Part shown: positions 1 through 7,528 of the stretch, one piece after another
Position numbering within the stretch: the first letter of the stretch is position 1
Layout: each line of letters begins with the position of its first letter
From: Desulfovibrio sp.
Lineage (GTDB): Bacteria > Desulfobacterota > Desulfovibrionia > Desulfovibrionales > Desulfovibrionaceae
Assembly (NCBI GenBank): GCA_017396005.1
Contig: JAFQNG010000024.1
Coordinates: 1 to 33,372, forward strand
Direction: 5' to 3'
Length of the DNA stretch: 33,372 bases
Notes under the pieces: generated by a model
The model's input: the letters and a program-made list of their open reading frames with translations, nothing else
The model's database searches: none
Told to the model about the DNA's origin: nothing
Translations under genes and position numbers: made by a program

Positions 1-180
1 AGTGCTATAGCAATAGCACGGGATGTCCAAGGTAGAGCAAAGAATTTTATTGGTCAAAGCTTTTGGGCACGAGGTTACTTTGTTTCTACAGTGGGCCGCG
101 ATGAAGAAATGCTTCGAGAGTATATCCGCAATCAGGAAGCAGAAGACAGACGTTTGGAGCAGCTAAGTCTGTTGAAATAG
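1..180 (+). CDS. tnpA: IS200/IS605-family transposase TnpA, C-terminal fragment (cut by window edge)
   Basis: The first 59 codons of the window read in frame 1 to a TAG at 178-180 and match the C-terminus of Y1 (HUH) transposases of the IS200/IS605 family. Visible landmarks are FWARGYFVSTVG (residues 21-32) and REYIRNQE (39-46). In this family the tyrosine of the Y-x-x-x-Q motif (here Tyr41 and Gln45) is the nucleophile that attacks single-stranded DNA at the element ends. The HUH histidines and the start codon lie left of the window, so it cannot be told whether the gene is intact. No tnpB follows. The downstream hairpins (181-253) fit the right end of the element. The family call is firm; activity is unknown. 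Confidence 0.85.
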   Translation, partial: SAIAIARDVQGRAKNFIGQSFWARGYFVSTVGRDEEMLREYIRNQEAEDRRLEQLSLLK

Positions 181-262
181 CCGCCTTTAGGCGGCCCAAA
201 CATTAAGCCGCTTTGAGCGGCTCACAGGAACAAGCCCCCGGCTTTGCCGGGGGTACATGACT
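181..262 (+). mobile_element. Probable right end of an IS200/IS605 element with three hairpins
   Basis: Immediately after the tnpA stop are three short inverted repeats: CCGCC/GGCGG (181-194), AGCCGCT/AGCGGCT (206-222, loop TTG) and CCCCCGGC/GCCGGGGG (235-253, loop TTT). IS200/IS605 elements have no terminal inverted repeats. They carry subterminal hairpins recognised by TnpA, with cleavage a few bases 3' of the last one. The right boundary given here is an estimate just past the last hairpin. The hairpins could also terminate tnpA transcription. Confidence 0.6.
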
Positions 263-280
263 GATACTAATGGATACTAA
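263..280. repeat. Short direct repeat GATACTAA x2
   Basis: GATACTAA occurs at 263-270 and again at 273-280, separated by TG, directly right of the presumed IS end. It may be chance, or a trace of the insertion target. No function can be assigned. Confidence 0.4.
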
Positions 281-295
281 CAGACTCCTGAAAAG

Positions 296-334
296 CTAAG
301 CCCCACAAGGATTTTGACACCTTATGGGGCTTAG
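296..334 (-). terminator. Hairpin terminator downstream of the tRNA-Val/tRNA-Asp unit
   Basis: The arms CTAAGCCCCA (296-305) and TGGGGCTTAG (325-334) are perfectly complementary. The stem continues after one mismatch with AAGG/CCTT (307-310, 320-323). Read on the minus strand, the hairpin follows the 3' end of tRNA-Asp by 13 nt and is followed by a weak T-rich stretch. It most likely ends the tRNA transcript and could also act on plus-strand transcripts leaving the insertion element. Confidence 0.6.
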
Positions 335-347
335 TGAACTTGTTTTG

Positions 348-424
<77 letters not shown>

Positions 425-427
425 GTG

Positions 428-503
428 TGGTGGGCAGTACAGGACTTGAACCTGTGGCCCCCGCCGTGTGAAGGCGGTGCTCTACCAACTGAGCTAACTG
501 CCC
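428..503 (-). tRNA. tRNA-Val (CAC)
   Basis: Minus strand, 76 nt with encoded CCA. The acceptor stem is GGGCAGT/ACTGCCC with discriminator A. The D arm contains AGCTCAGTTGGTAGAGC. The anticodon stem-loop CCGCC-TTCACAC-GGCGG gives anticodon CAC, reading GUG. The T arm is ACAGG-TTCAAGT-CCTGT. It is first in the tRNA transcript. Confidence 0.95.
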
Positions 504-517
504 TCTCGGTGAAAAAA

Positions 518-546
518 GTAATACGGGAAAATCATATTAAGGTCAA
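518..546 (-). promoter_or_regulatory. Sigma-70 type promoter of the tRNA-Val/tRNA-Asp unit
   Basis: On the minus strand TTGACC (541-546) is separated by exactly 17 bp from TATTAC (518-523). Transcription would start near 511, about 8 nt before mature tRNA-Val. The surrounding sequence is strongly A+T rich. Confidence 0.75.
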
Positions 547-676
547 GTCTTTTTTATAAAAATTTTTTAAGGGCGGTTTACTGTCATAACACAGTGAACA
601 CTGAGCCACAGATACCTTGCGGCCTGCAGCCTGTAGTGATAGAGATTATCGAGAAGGAGGCCATATAGAGATACTC

Positions 677-1651
677 ATGGCGCGCATATATCGAAATTTG
701 CTGCCCACAGGGCTGTGTCTGATTCTGCTGCTTTGCTGCAAGGCAGTTCCGGCACAGGTAGTAGATGGTGATCATATTATGGATCAACCCATGGCCGAGA
801 ACCTTTGCGCCCTGACCTTCGATGATGGGCCGTCACGCTACACACCGCAACTGCTGGATACCCTGGCTGAATACGGCATACCGGCTACGTTCTTTCTGTT
901 GGGCAAACAGGCCGAATATCACCCCCACACAGTTCAGCGTATCGCGGCAGAAGGGCATGAAATAGGCAATCACTCCTACTCACACCCAAATCTGCGCGTT
1001 ATCCCTCAAGACCAGAAAAAAGAAGAACTCCATCGTACAGATGGCATCCTGCGCGAGATGGGCGTGACGCCGCTTTTCTTTCGCCCCCCATACGGGGCTT
1101 ACGACAGCTTTACGGTAGACGTTGCAGAAGCGCTTGGCATGACAATAGTACTCTGGTCGATGGACAGTCGCGACTGGCGTACCCTGCCTGCAGACTATGC
1201 AAAACAGACAAGTACGCGTGGCAGTGTATACGAAACCGGTACACTGCGCGGCGTTTTTCTTTTTCACGACACATACAGGCGCACTGTAGATGATCTGCCG
1301 CGTATCATAGCCCAGCTGCGGGCAGGCGGCTGTCAGCGTTTTGTAACCCTGAGCCAGTATCTGGCAGGCCTGAAGGATCCAGAACCCGGCCTGCTCATGA
1401 CACGGCATATACCCAAACGAAAGGGCTCAGACAGTGCGGCTGCAATGCCAGCGCAGAAGACATTTCATGGCCCGGTATCGGCCTGGCCTGCAGGCAGCGG
1501 CCCTATGCCGCTGGCCCGCAGCAGCCGCCCGTGGCAGCCATCCCATGTGCCTACTCTGCAGCGTTCAGCACGGTCTTCCCGCAATTTTCCGACAGGTTTG
1601 CCGGAAAATACTCTCCCCCGCGTTCAGGAAAGCCGCCCTCTGAAATCATGA
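677..1651 (+). CDS. Secreted polysaccharide deacetylase (NodB homology domain, CE4)
   Basis: A 324-aa protein expected to remove N- or O-acetyl groups from a polysaccharide outside the cytoplasm. The start ATG at 677 follows AAGGAGG at 654-660, a rather long spacing. A longer frame opens at 617 but lacks a signal sequence at its start. From 677 a signal peptide is visible (basic MARIYRN, hydrophobic core 8-21, cleavage near Ala26). CE4 motifs are in order: TFDDGPS (47-53, metal Asp50), H99-x3-H103 in NHSYSHPN, RPPYG (136-140), a DSRDW block (163-167) and LFHD (195-198, catalytic His197). The last ~85 residues are a Pro/Ser/Arg-rich tail outside the fold, and its end overlaps the 3' end of nspC on the other strand. 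The substrate (chitin, peptidoglycan or other) cannot be told. Confidence 0.88.
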   Translation: MARIYRNLLPTGLCLILLLCCKAVPAQVVDGDHIMDQPMAENLCALTFDDGPSRYTPQLLDTLAEYGIPATFFLLGKQAEYHPHTVQRIAAEGHEIGNHSYSHPNLRVIPQDQKKEELHRTDGILREMGVTPLFFRPPYGAYDSFTVDVAEALGMTIVLWSMDSRDWRTLPADYAKQTSTRGSVYETGTLRGVFLFHDTYRRTVDDLPRIIAQLRAGGCQRFVTLSQYLAGLKDPEPGLLMTRHIPKRKGSDSAAAMPAQKTFHGPVSAWPAGSGPMPLARSSRPWQPSHVPTLQRSARSSRNFPTGLPENTLPRVQESRPLKS

Positions 1652-2853
1652 TAAGTAAACTGCCTGAGCAGACGAAAGACCATTTCTCCTTCCTCGGTTG
1701 CACAGATAGCAATGGAGGGCAGGCGCAGACCGTTGAAGGTAGTGGTCTTGACCATGCTGTAAATGGCCATATCGCCAAACACCAGCCGCTGCCCAGGCTC
1801 CAGCGGCCGGGCAAAGGAATATTCACCAATAACGTCACCCGCCAGACAGGATTTGCCCGCCAGACGGCAGGTCCAGGCTCCAGCTCCGGCCTCAGCCGCC
1901 CGCAGACGCTCCCCTGGCCTGCTCTCGTTACGGTAGAAAACCTCTGGCCTGTACGGCATCTCCAGCACATCCGGCATATGACAGGCCGCAGACACGTCCA
2001 GTACAGCCACAGGCATGTCAGCTGAGACAATATCCAGTACTGTGGCTGTAAGCCAGCCAGCATTGAGAGCTACCGCCTCGCCCGGCTCCAGATACAGCTG
2101 TGCTCCATAGCGCTTACTCCAGCGATCCAGGCAGACACAAAGTAAATCCAGGTCATAGCCCTCTCTGGTGATGTGATGACCGCCTCCCATATTGATCCAG
2201 CGGCAGAGAGGCAGATACGGCCCGAACTTCTGCTCCACCGCATCAAGTGTACGGGCCAGAGCGTCAGCCCCCTGTTCGCAGAGTGTATGAAAGTGCAGAC
2301 CGGAAATGCCAGCCATATCCTGCACTTGCAGGAGGCACGGACGAATACCCAGGCGTGAACCGGGGGAACAGGGATTGTAAATGGCTACAGCCCCTTCGGA
2401 ATGCTCCGGATTGATACGCAGGCCGCAGCTGACAATCCTGCCCGTTGCAGCTGCCGCAGAAGATTGATTCCAGCCGTTAACCACAGGGCGAAACTGCTGC
2501 CACTGGGCTGGAGAGTTGAATACCAAATGGTCCACCAGCGGCAGCAGTTCGTCCACTTCCTCCCGTGTCCAGGCAGCGGCGAAGGCGTGCACTTCGCCGC
2601 CAAAATCCTCGCGGCCCAGCCGGGCCTCATCCACCGAGCTTGCACAGACGCCCCAGAGCGGCCCGGAGCCCGCCCGCGACAACAGCGGAAAGGTACTCCA
2701 GGCCGCAAAAGCCTTGAGAGCCAGTAATATCTTCACACCAGTACGTTGCTGCACTGTGTCAAGGATGGCAGCATTAGCCCGCAGCCGGGCTTCGTCCAGC
2801 ACAAAGCAGGGCGCGGGTACGTCTGACGTTAACAGAAAGTCAAGACAGTCCAT
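1624..2853 (-). CDS. nspC: Carboxynorspermidine/carboxyspermidine decarboxylase
   Basis: A 409-aa PLP-dependent fold-III decarboxylase of the alanine racemase-like family. It converts carboxy(nor)spermidine to (nor)spermidine in the cytosol, the last step of the SAM-decarboxylase-independent polyamine route. Visible are the PLP lysine in LALKAF (Lys47), HTLCEQ (189-194), the phosphate-binding GGGHH (223-227), EPGEA (256-260) and the active-site Cys336 with Asp340 in SCLAGD. The length is close to that of known NspC proteins (about 380-400). It lies 7 bp downstream of the dehydrogenase that makes its substrate, so the two are one transcription unit. Its 3' end overlaps the opposing deacetylase gene by 28 bp. 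Confidence 0.93.
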   Translation of the reverse strand: MDCLDFLLTSDVPAPCFVLDEARLRANAAILDTVQQRTGVKILLALKAFAAWSTFPLLSRAGSGPLWGVCASSVDEARLGREDFGGEVHAFAAAWTREEVDELLPLVDHLVFNSPAQWQQFRPVVNGWNQSSAAAATGRIVSCGLRINPEHSEGAVAIYNPCSPGSRLGIRPCLLQVQDMAGISGLHFHTLCEQGADALARTLDAVEQKFGPYLPLCRWINMGGGHHITREGYDLDLLCVCLDRWSKRYGAQLYLEPGEAVALNAGWLTATVLDIVSADMPVAVLDVSAACHMPDVLEMPYRPEVFYRNESRPGERLRAAEAGAGAWTCRLAGKSCLAGDVIGEYSFARPLEPGQRLVFGDMAIYSMVKTTTFNGLRLPSIAICATEEGEMVFRLLRQFTYHDFRGRLS

Positions 2854-2860
2854 ACAGTCT

Positions 2861-4063
2861 CTACCCTATCTCCACACACTGCCAAGGCAGACCATAGAGT
2901 TTCAGATCTGCCATGAATGGGTCCGGATCCATTTGCTCCATATTCCAGACGCCGGGTGCAAGCCATTGACCTTCCATCATCATCTTGGCGCCAATCATGG
3001 CTGGCACACCAGTAGTATAAGAAATGGCCTGTGAACCCACTTCAGCATAGCATGCCTCATGATCGCATACGTTATAGATGTATACGGTCTTTTCTCTGCC
3101 GTTCTTGAGCCCACGCATAAGATTGCCGATGCAGGTCTTGCCCCTGGTCAGCGGCCCCAGCGAAGATGGGTCGGGCAGCAGGGCCGAAAGGAACTGTATG
3201 GGTACAATATCCTGTCCCTGGAAGCGCACGGGATCAATGCGCGTCATGCCTACATTGCCCAGTACCTTGAGGTGATTCAGATAATTGTCGGAAAACGTCA
3301 TCCAGAAACGGGCCCGTCTGATGCCCTTGAGATTCTGGACCAGAGATTCCAGCTCCTCATGATACATGAGATAGCATTTTTTAGGGCCGATGCCGTCCGG
3401 AAAGTCAAAATTCATGGACCAGGACAGTGGGTCGGTCTCTACCCATTCGCCGCGCTCCCAGTAGCGGCCACGGGCAGTGACTTCGCGGATATTGATTTCA
3501 GGATTGAAATTAGTGGCAAAGGGCTGGCCGTGATCACCGGCGTTACAGTCGATGATGTCCAGCACGTGTACTTCGTCAAGCTCATGCTTGAGTACCCAGG
3601 CCGCAAAAACATTGGTGACACCGGGGTCAAAACCTGAGCCCAGCAGAGCCGTAAGACCGGCCTGACGGAAGCGTTCCTGATAGGCCCACTGCCATTTGTA
3701 TTCAAATCTGGCCGTATCCAGCGGCTCATAATTGGCTGTATCCAGATAATGCACACCGCACTCGAGGCAGGCATCCATAATATGCAGGTCCTGATAGGGC
3801 AAGGCCAGGTTCAGCACCATATCAGGTTTTACTTCACGCAGAAGGGCGCAGAGCTCAGGCACATTGTCGGCATCTACCTGCGCTGTAGGCATATGGAAAC
3901 CCGTGCGCTCCCTGACGCTGGTGGCCACTGTATCGCAACGCTCACGGCGACGGCTGGCAAGGGTGATGCTATCGAAAACGCCCGTTGCTTTTGCTGCCTG
4001 GGCACACTTGTGAGCCACCACGCTACCTACGCCGCCTGCGCCGATAATCAGGATATTCGCCAT
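2861..4063 (-). CDS. Carboxynorspermidine/carboxyspermidine dehydrogenase (saccharopine dehydrogenase family)
   Basis: A 400-aa protein with an N-terminal Rossmann motif GAGGVG (8-13) and the overall pattern of saccharopine-dehydrogenase-like reductases (LDTANYEPLD, GSGFDPGVTN, TTGVPAMIGAKMMMEG). Followed at once by nspC, it is best read as the NADPH-dependent enzyme that reductively condenses a diamine (putrescine or diaminopropane) with L-aspartate semialdehyde. AAGGAG precedes the ATG at 4063 at normal spacing. No strong promoter or terminator lies in the 73 bp separating it from the upstream HDAC-like gene, so read-through is likely. The function rests on gene pairing; a true saccharopine dehydrogenase is less likely. 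Confidence 0.9.
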   Translation of the reverse strand: MANILIIGAGGVGSVVAHKCAQAAKATGVFDSITLASRRRERCDTVATSVRERTGFHMPTAQVDADNVPELCALLREVKPDMVLNLALPYQDLHIMDACLECGVHYLDTANYEPLDTARFEYKWQWAYQERFRQAGLTALLGSGFDPGVTNVFAAWVLKHELDEVHVLDIIDCNAGDHGQPFATNFNPEINIREVTARGRYWERGEWVETDPLSWSMNFDFPDGIGPKKCYLMYHEELESLVQNLKGIRRARFWMTFSDNYLNHLKVLGNVGMTRIDPVRFQGQDIVPIQFLSALLPDPSSLGPLTRGKTCIGNLMRGLKNGREKTVYIYNVCDHEACYAEVGSQAISYTTGVPAMIGAKMMMEGQWLAPGVWNMEQMDPDPFMADLKLYGLPWQCVEIG

Positions 4064-4136
4064 GTCTGCTCCTTATTGTCAGGATATGGTTACGGTCAGA
4101 AAAACTGCGTTTTCTTTCCTGAAAACAGAGAAAGCG

Positions 4137-5495
4137 TCAAGACCTGTCCCCCTCAAGCATCAGTACCTGGGTATAACGGCCACTCTTACGCCCGTTTTCA
4201 GCCAGGCGCTGCCCCTCTGCTGCACATCGGGGGCAGGCATGACGCGGCACAAGCAGACAAAGTGAAAGGCGCGTTCGCTCTGAGGCGCTCTCCATACGTC
4301 CCAGGCCCGAACAGTCAGGGCAAAGGCGCCAGGCTTCTGCCTGACTCTCGCGCAGCATATCAGTATCATAAAAGATTTGTCTATGCCGCACCCACCAGCC
4401 ATCCTCCTCCTGCCCCTCAGCCGGGCGGACAGGAGGCTTGCGATAAAGCGCCACCACCCTGTCGCAAAGCCGGGCAATATATTCGCCTGTCTTGGCCTGC
4501 TGGCGCGTTATCTGTTCACTGAAGCCCGGCTCCACGATGTCCTCTGCCGAAAGCCCGGCCAGCGCCAGGCAGATACCCATATTCACATAGGGCAGAGCAC
4601 CCTGTATGGAATAGCCGCCTTCCAGAACGGCAATATGCGGATTCAGTGCAGCATTGAGGGCTGCATAACCCTGAGCGGTCAGACGCATATTGGCCAGCGG
4701 ATCTGTAAAATGATTGTCCTGCCCAGCTGAATTAATAATAATATCGGGCCTGAACTCTTCCAGTATGGGCAGCACCGCATGCTGGATGGCGTACAGATAT
4801 CCCTGATCTGTCGTTTCAGGTGGCAGGGGGATATTAATGGTTCGCCCCAGTGCACCCGGGCCGCCGGCCTCTTCCACAAAGCCTGTACCCGGGTAGAGGG
4901 TACGCCCGTCCTGATGCAATGAGATGAAGAGAGTATGCGGATCGTTCCAGAAGATATCCTGTGTACCATCACCGTGATGCACGTCAGTATCCACAATGGC
5001 AATACGCAAGGGTCGGCCGTCAGGGTGGGGATAATGATCACGAATATACTCCACCATGACGGCTTCATTATTGATGTTGCAAAAGCCGCGATTGCCGTGG
5101 GTCACGCGCATGGCGTGATGGCCCGGCGGGCGCACCAGAGCGAAGGCCCGTTCTTCCTGCCCATCCATGACCAGACGTGCCGCTGTGATAGCCCCGCCAG
5201 CAGCAGCCAGGTGCGAGTCGGTAGCCACATCCTCCACTGACGGCAGACAAAAATGTGACCGCATCAACGCAGTATACGGAGCAAAGACCGGACGGTACTC
5301 CGTAATACCAGGGATGTCGAACAGGCCTTCTTCCTGCAGCTGATCGCGCGTATAGAGCAGCCGCTCCTCCCGTTCTGGATGCGTAGCGTAGATGGCCCAG
5401 TCAAAAGCCGGGAAGAAGACTACTCCCAGGCGTCGCTGTGCCCGCAGCGGCTCACGCATCTGCCGGGTCCAGACTTTCATAGATGTCAGCGGCAT
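4137..5495 (-). CDS. Histone-deacetylase-fold hydrolase, probable acetylpolyamine amidohydrolase
   Basis: A 452-aa zinc hydrolase of the arginase/deacetylase fold. Active-site elements are all present: RPPGHH (122-127), DTDVHHGDG (169-177; zinc ligands Asp171 and His173), SAGQDNH (257-262; third ligand Asp260, with Gln in place of the usual Phe) and LEGGY (291-295, catalytic Tyr295). Residues 390-425 add a probable zinc ribbon, CPDC (392-395) and CPRC (421-424), absent from ordinary bacterial HDAC homologues. The ATG at 5495 has GAGG at good spacing; alternatives at 5480 and 5459 lack one. The frame overlaps the preceding small gene by 44 bp. Its position directly upstream of two polyamine genes suggests acetylpolyamines as substrate, which is inference. 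Protein lysine deacetylation remains possible. Confidence 0.85.
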   Translation of the reverse strand: MPLTSMKVWTRQMREPLRAQRRLGVVFFPAFDWAIYATHPEREERLLYTRDQLQEEGLFDIPGITEYRPVFAPYTALMRSHFCLPSVEDVATDSHLAAAGGAITAARLVMDGQEERAFALVRPPGHHAMRVTHGNRGFCNINNEAVMVEYIRDHYPHPDGRPLRIAIVDTDVHHGDGTQDIFWNDPHTLFISLHQDGRTLYPGTGFVEEAGGPGALGRTINIPLPPETTDQGYLYAIQHAVLPILEEFRPDIIINSAGQDNHFTDPLANMRLTAQGYAALNAALNPHIAVLEGGYSIQGALPYVNMGICLALAGLSAEDIVEPGFSEQITRQQAKTGEYIARLCDRVVALYRKPPVRPAEGQEEDGWWVRHRQIFYDTDMLRESQAEAWRLCPDCSGLGRMESASERTRLSLCLLVPRHACPRCAAEGQRLAENGRKSGRYTQVLMLEGDRS

Positions 5496-5799
5496 AACGT
5501 ACCTCAGCCGTCATCTTGGCAAAATAGGCCATGCCCATGGCGTAGGCCAGATTGCTCTCGGCCACGGCAGCCAGCAGGGGATCACCGTCAGCGTCAAAGA
5601 GGAAGAAGCAGCCGCCTGCGCCCTCCTGTCGATGCCAGACATTGCAGGTCAGGAGATCGTCATGACCGAGGCCGGTCTCCAAAAAATACCCCTCAGGCAT
5701 GGTGGACGGCTCCTCCATCCACTTCTCCATGAAGGCATCCTGACGCTCCTCAAACTCAAGACCTGTACCCTTGATTCTCAACGTATAGACTTCACTCAT
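5452..5799 (-). CDS. Conserved hypothetical protein, 115 aa
   Basis: A small acidic protein of unknown function, beginning MSEVYTLRIKG and ending ESLDPADA. The ATG at 5799 is preceded by AGGGGG and overlaps the tmk stop as ATGA, the classic sign of translational coupling. A longer frame upstream would run inside tmk and is unlikely. No signal peptide, membrane segment or known motif is evident; hydrophobic and aromatic residues are evenly spread, suggesting a compact cytosolic fold. It overlaps the HDAC-like gene downstream by 44 bp. Being wedged between tmk and the deacetylase implies co-expression but says little about its job. Confidence 0.75.
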   Translation of the reverse strand: MSEVYTLRIKGTGLEFEERQDAFMEKWMEEPSTMPEGYFLETGLGHDDLLTCNVWHRQEGAGGCFFLFDADGDPLLAAVAESNLAYAMGMAYFAKMTAEVRYAADIYESLDPADA

Positions 5800-6449
5800 T
5801 CCAGCCCCCTTCCCCGCCGTCGCAGGGAGTCTTCTACAGCCGACAGGCATTGCAGCATCACGTCCTCAGCCGTCTGAGAAGCGTCAATAACGGCAAAACG
5901 CTCCGGCTCTTCGGCGGCCATGGCCAGATAGCCCTGGCGCACACGTTCATGAAAATTACGGCTTTCCGCATCAAAACGGCCTTCAGAAACCGTGGTTCCG
6001 GCCTCTTTATTGCGCCGCCCGGCACGCTCCAGCCCACAGGGCACCGGCAGATCCAGCAGAAGGGTCAGATCGGGCATGAGCCCACCTGTCGCCATGTCAT
6101 TGACCCTGCGCAGCTGTTCCGGGTCAAGCCCCCGGCCATAACCCTGATAGGCAAACGTGGAATCACAGTAGCGATCGCAAAGGATGATCTGCCCGGCCTC
6201 CTGCGCCGGGCTGATCACTTCAGCCACATGCTGGGCCCTGTCGGCCAGAAAGAGATAGAGCTCTGCCCTGCCGGAGATGCCGTGCGTCCGTGCGTCCAGC
6301 AATATGGAACGCAGGCTGCGACCAAGGCCACTGCCTCCAGGCTCACGGGTCAGCACAGGGTCAAACCCCCTGAGACGCAGCTCTTCTGCCATCAGTCCCA
6401 TAACAGTAGACTTGCCAGAACCTTCTATACCTTCAAAAGTGATAAACAT
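5796..6449 (-). CDS. tmk: Thymidylate kinase
   Basis: A 217-aa kinase that phosphorylates dTMP to dTDP for DNA synthesis. The P-loop is GIEGSGKST (7-15), followed by TREPGGS and the DRYCDSTFAYQGYGR segment holding the DR(Y) dTMP-binding motif. The length is normal for the family. The frame is open 47 codons further upstream inside the preceding gene, but the family starts at MFITFEGIEG, so ATG 6449 is chosen; its ribosome site (AAAGAAG) is weak and coupling to the upstream gene is likely (25-bp overlap). The ATGA overlap with the next gene points to one polycistronic unit. Confidence 0.95.
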   Translation of the reverse strand: MFITFEGIEGSGKSTVMGLMAEELRLRGFDPVLTREPGGSGLGRSLRSILLDARTHGISGRAELYLFLADRAQHVAEVISPAQEAGQIILCDRYCDSTFAYQGYGRGLDPEQLRRVNDMATGGLMPDLTLLLDLPVPCGLERAGRRNKEAGTTVSEGRFDAESRNFHERVRQGYLAMAAEEPERFAVIDASQTAEDVMLQCLSAVEDSLRRRGRGLE

Positions 6450-7453
6450 TCTTCTTTCACCGCCTTTTTGCGTTCGCGCGGCGTCGGCCCCTGTGGCGTA
6501 GGCATGGCCCTGTGCATATGTCGCCCCAGTGTAGCCTGATAGGGCGTCCAGGTGCTCCCGTTGCCCAGCTGTTCGAAAAGGGTTCGGCACTGGGCCATCT
6601 TGGCATCCAGATTGTCCGCATAATGCAGAGCCAGGGCTTCGGCTGTATGCGGTGGTCGCACCGCGCCGAACTGCAATTCACCGTGATGGCTCAGGATCAG
6701 ATGCCTGAGATGACGCTGCAATTCGTCTTCCAGGCCGCTGCGGGCCAGAAAGGGGGTCAGCATCTCCACACCGAGCATGATATGCCCGAGCAATCGCCCC
6801 TCATCGGTATAATCATTGGCAAGGCCACCGGAAAACTCGCGTATCTTGCCAAGGTCATGAAAAAGGGCTCCCGCCAGCAGTGCCTGACGATCCAGCTGTG
6901 TATACTGGTCGGCGATACGACGGCAGAGGGTGAATACTCCCAGAGTATGCTCCAGCAGGCCGCCCACATAGGCATGGTGCACTCCCTTGGCTGCCGGGCA
7001 GACCCTGAAGGCAGCCTGCAACTGAGCGTCTTCCAGAACGGCCAGAACCAGCTTACGCCATGGCTTGTGTCGAAACTCCTCCCTGCAAAGAGAGAGCAGC
7101 TGACCCATCATGGTATCCAGGTCAAAGGGGCTTGCAGGCATCAGCCAGGCATGATCTACCCGGGCGGCCTCGGCCTCGCTCAATATCTGCATACGCTCAA
7201 GGGTAAGCTGCATCTGCTCTCTAAAGAGAGCTGTACGCCCTTCGGCCCAGACCAGTGAGCCCACTGATATATCATGAAATTCGGCACTGAGCGGATGCCA
7301 GATCTTGGCCTCCACACTGCCGCTGGCATCGCTCAGGGTCGACCTCCAGTACGGGCCATTGCGTGACTGGGCCTGCGCCGCCTGGGCCACGGCAAAAAGC
7401 CCCTGCACCTCCGCAGCCGGGCTCATATCTTTGACGAAGCAACCTTTTTCCAT
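6425..7453 (-). CDS. OB-fold/HD-domain protein, YhaM-like 3'-5' exoribonuclease
   Basis: A 342-aa cytosolic protein with two domains. Residues ~15-95 form an OB-fold nucleic-acid-binding domain (RNGPYWRSTLSDASGSVEAKIW). Residues ~155-290 form an HD phosphohydrolase domain with HH (159-160), LLEHT (166-170), the defining FHDLGK (198-203) and a later LSHHGE. This is the architecture of YhaM, a 3'-5' exoribonuclease in Bacillus subtilis; homologues elsewhere are often annotated only as HD-domain proteins. The ATG at 7453 keeps a conserved-looking MEKGCFVKD start; no strong Shine-Dalgarno is visible. It is the first gene of the tmk unit and divergent from surE (75-bp gap). Nuclease activity is inferred from the fold. 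Confidence 0.82.
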   Translation of the reverse strand: MEKGCFVKDMSPAAEVQGLFAVAQAAQAQSRNGPYWRSTLSDASGSVEAKIWHPLSAEFHDISVGSLVWAEGRTALFREQMQLTLERMQILSEAEAARVDHAWLMPASPFDLDTMMGQLLSLCREEFRHKPWRKLVLAVLEDAQLQAAFRVCPAAKGVHHAYVGGLLEHTLGVFTLCRRIADQYTQLDRQALLAGALFHDLGKIREFSGGLANDYTDEGRLLGHIMLGVEMLTPFLARSGLEDELQRHLRHLILSHHGELQFGAVRPPHTAEALALHYADNLDAKMAQCRTLFEQLGNGSTWTPYQATLGRHMHRAMPTPQGPTPRERKKAVKEECLSLLKV

Positions 7454-7468
7454 ATATTGTCCACATGG

Positions 7469-7497
7469 CCCACGCTGACAGGCGCGGGGCTTTTTTT
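7469..7497 (+). other. Hairpin followed by T7 in the surE leader
   Basis: CCCACGC (7469-7475) pairs with GCGCGGG (7482-7488) apart from one A.C mismatch, and GC then seven Ts (7491-7497) follow. It resembles an intrinsic terminator 32 bp before the surE start, between two divergent genes. It may attenuate surE or simply be fortuitous. Confidence 0.35.
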
Positions 7498-7528
7498 ACA
7501 GCTTCCATTCTTTCCGAGGTATTGTCAA

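Noticed and set aside
181-253. Hairpin series as a CRISPR array
   Set aside because: The three hairpins differ in sequence and have no regular spacers; they fit the subterminal structure of an IS200/IS605 end.
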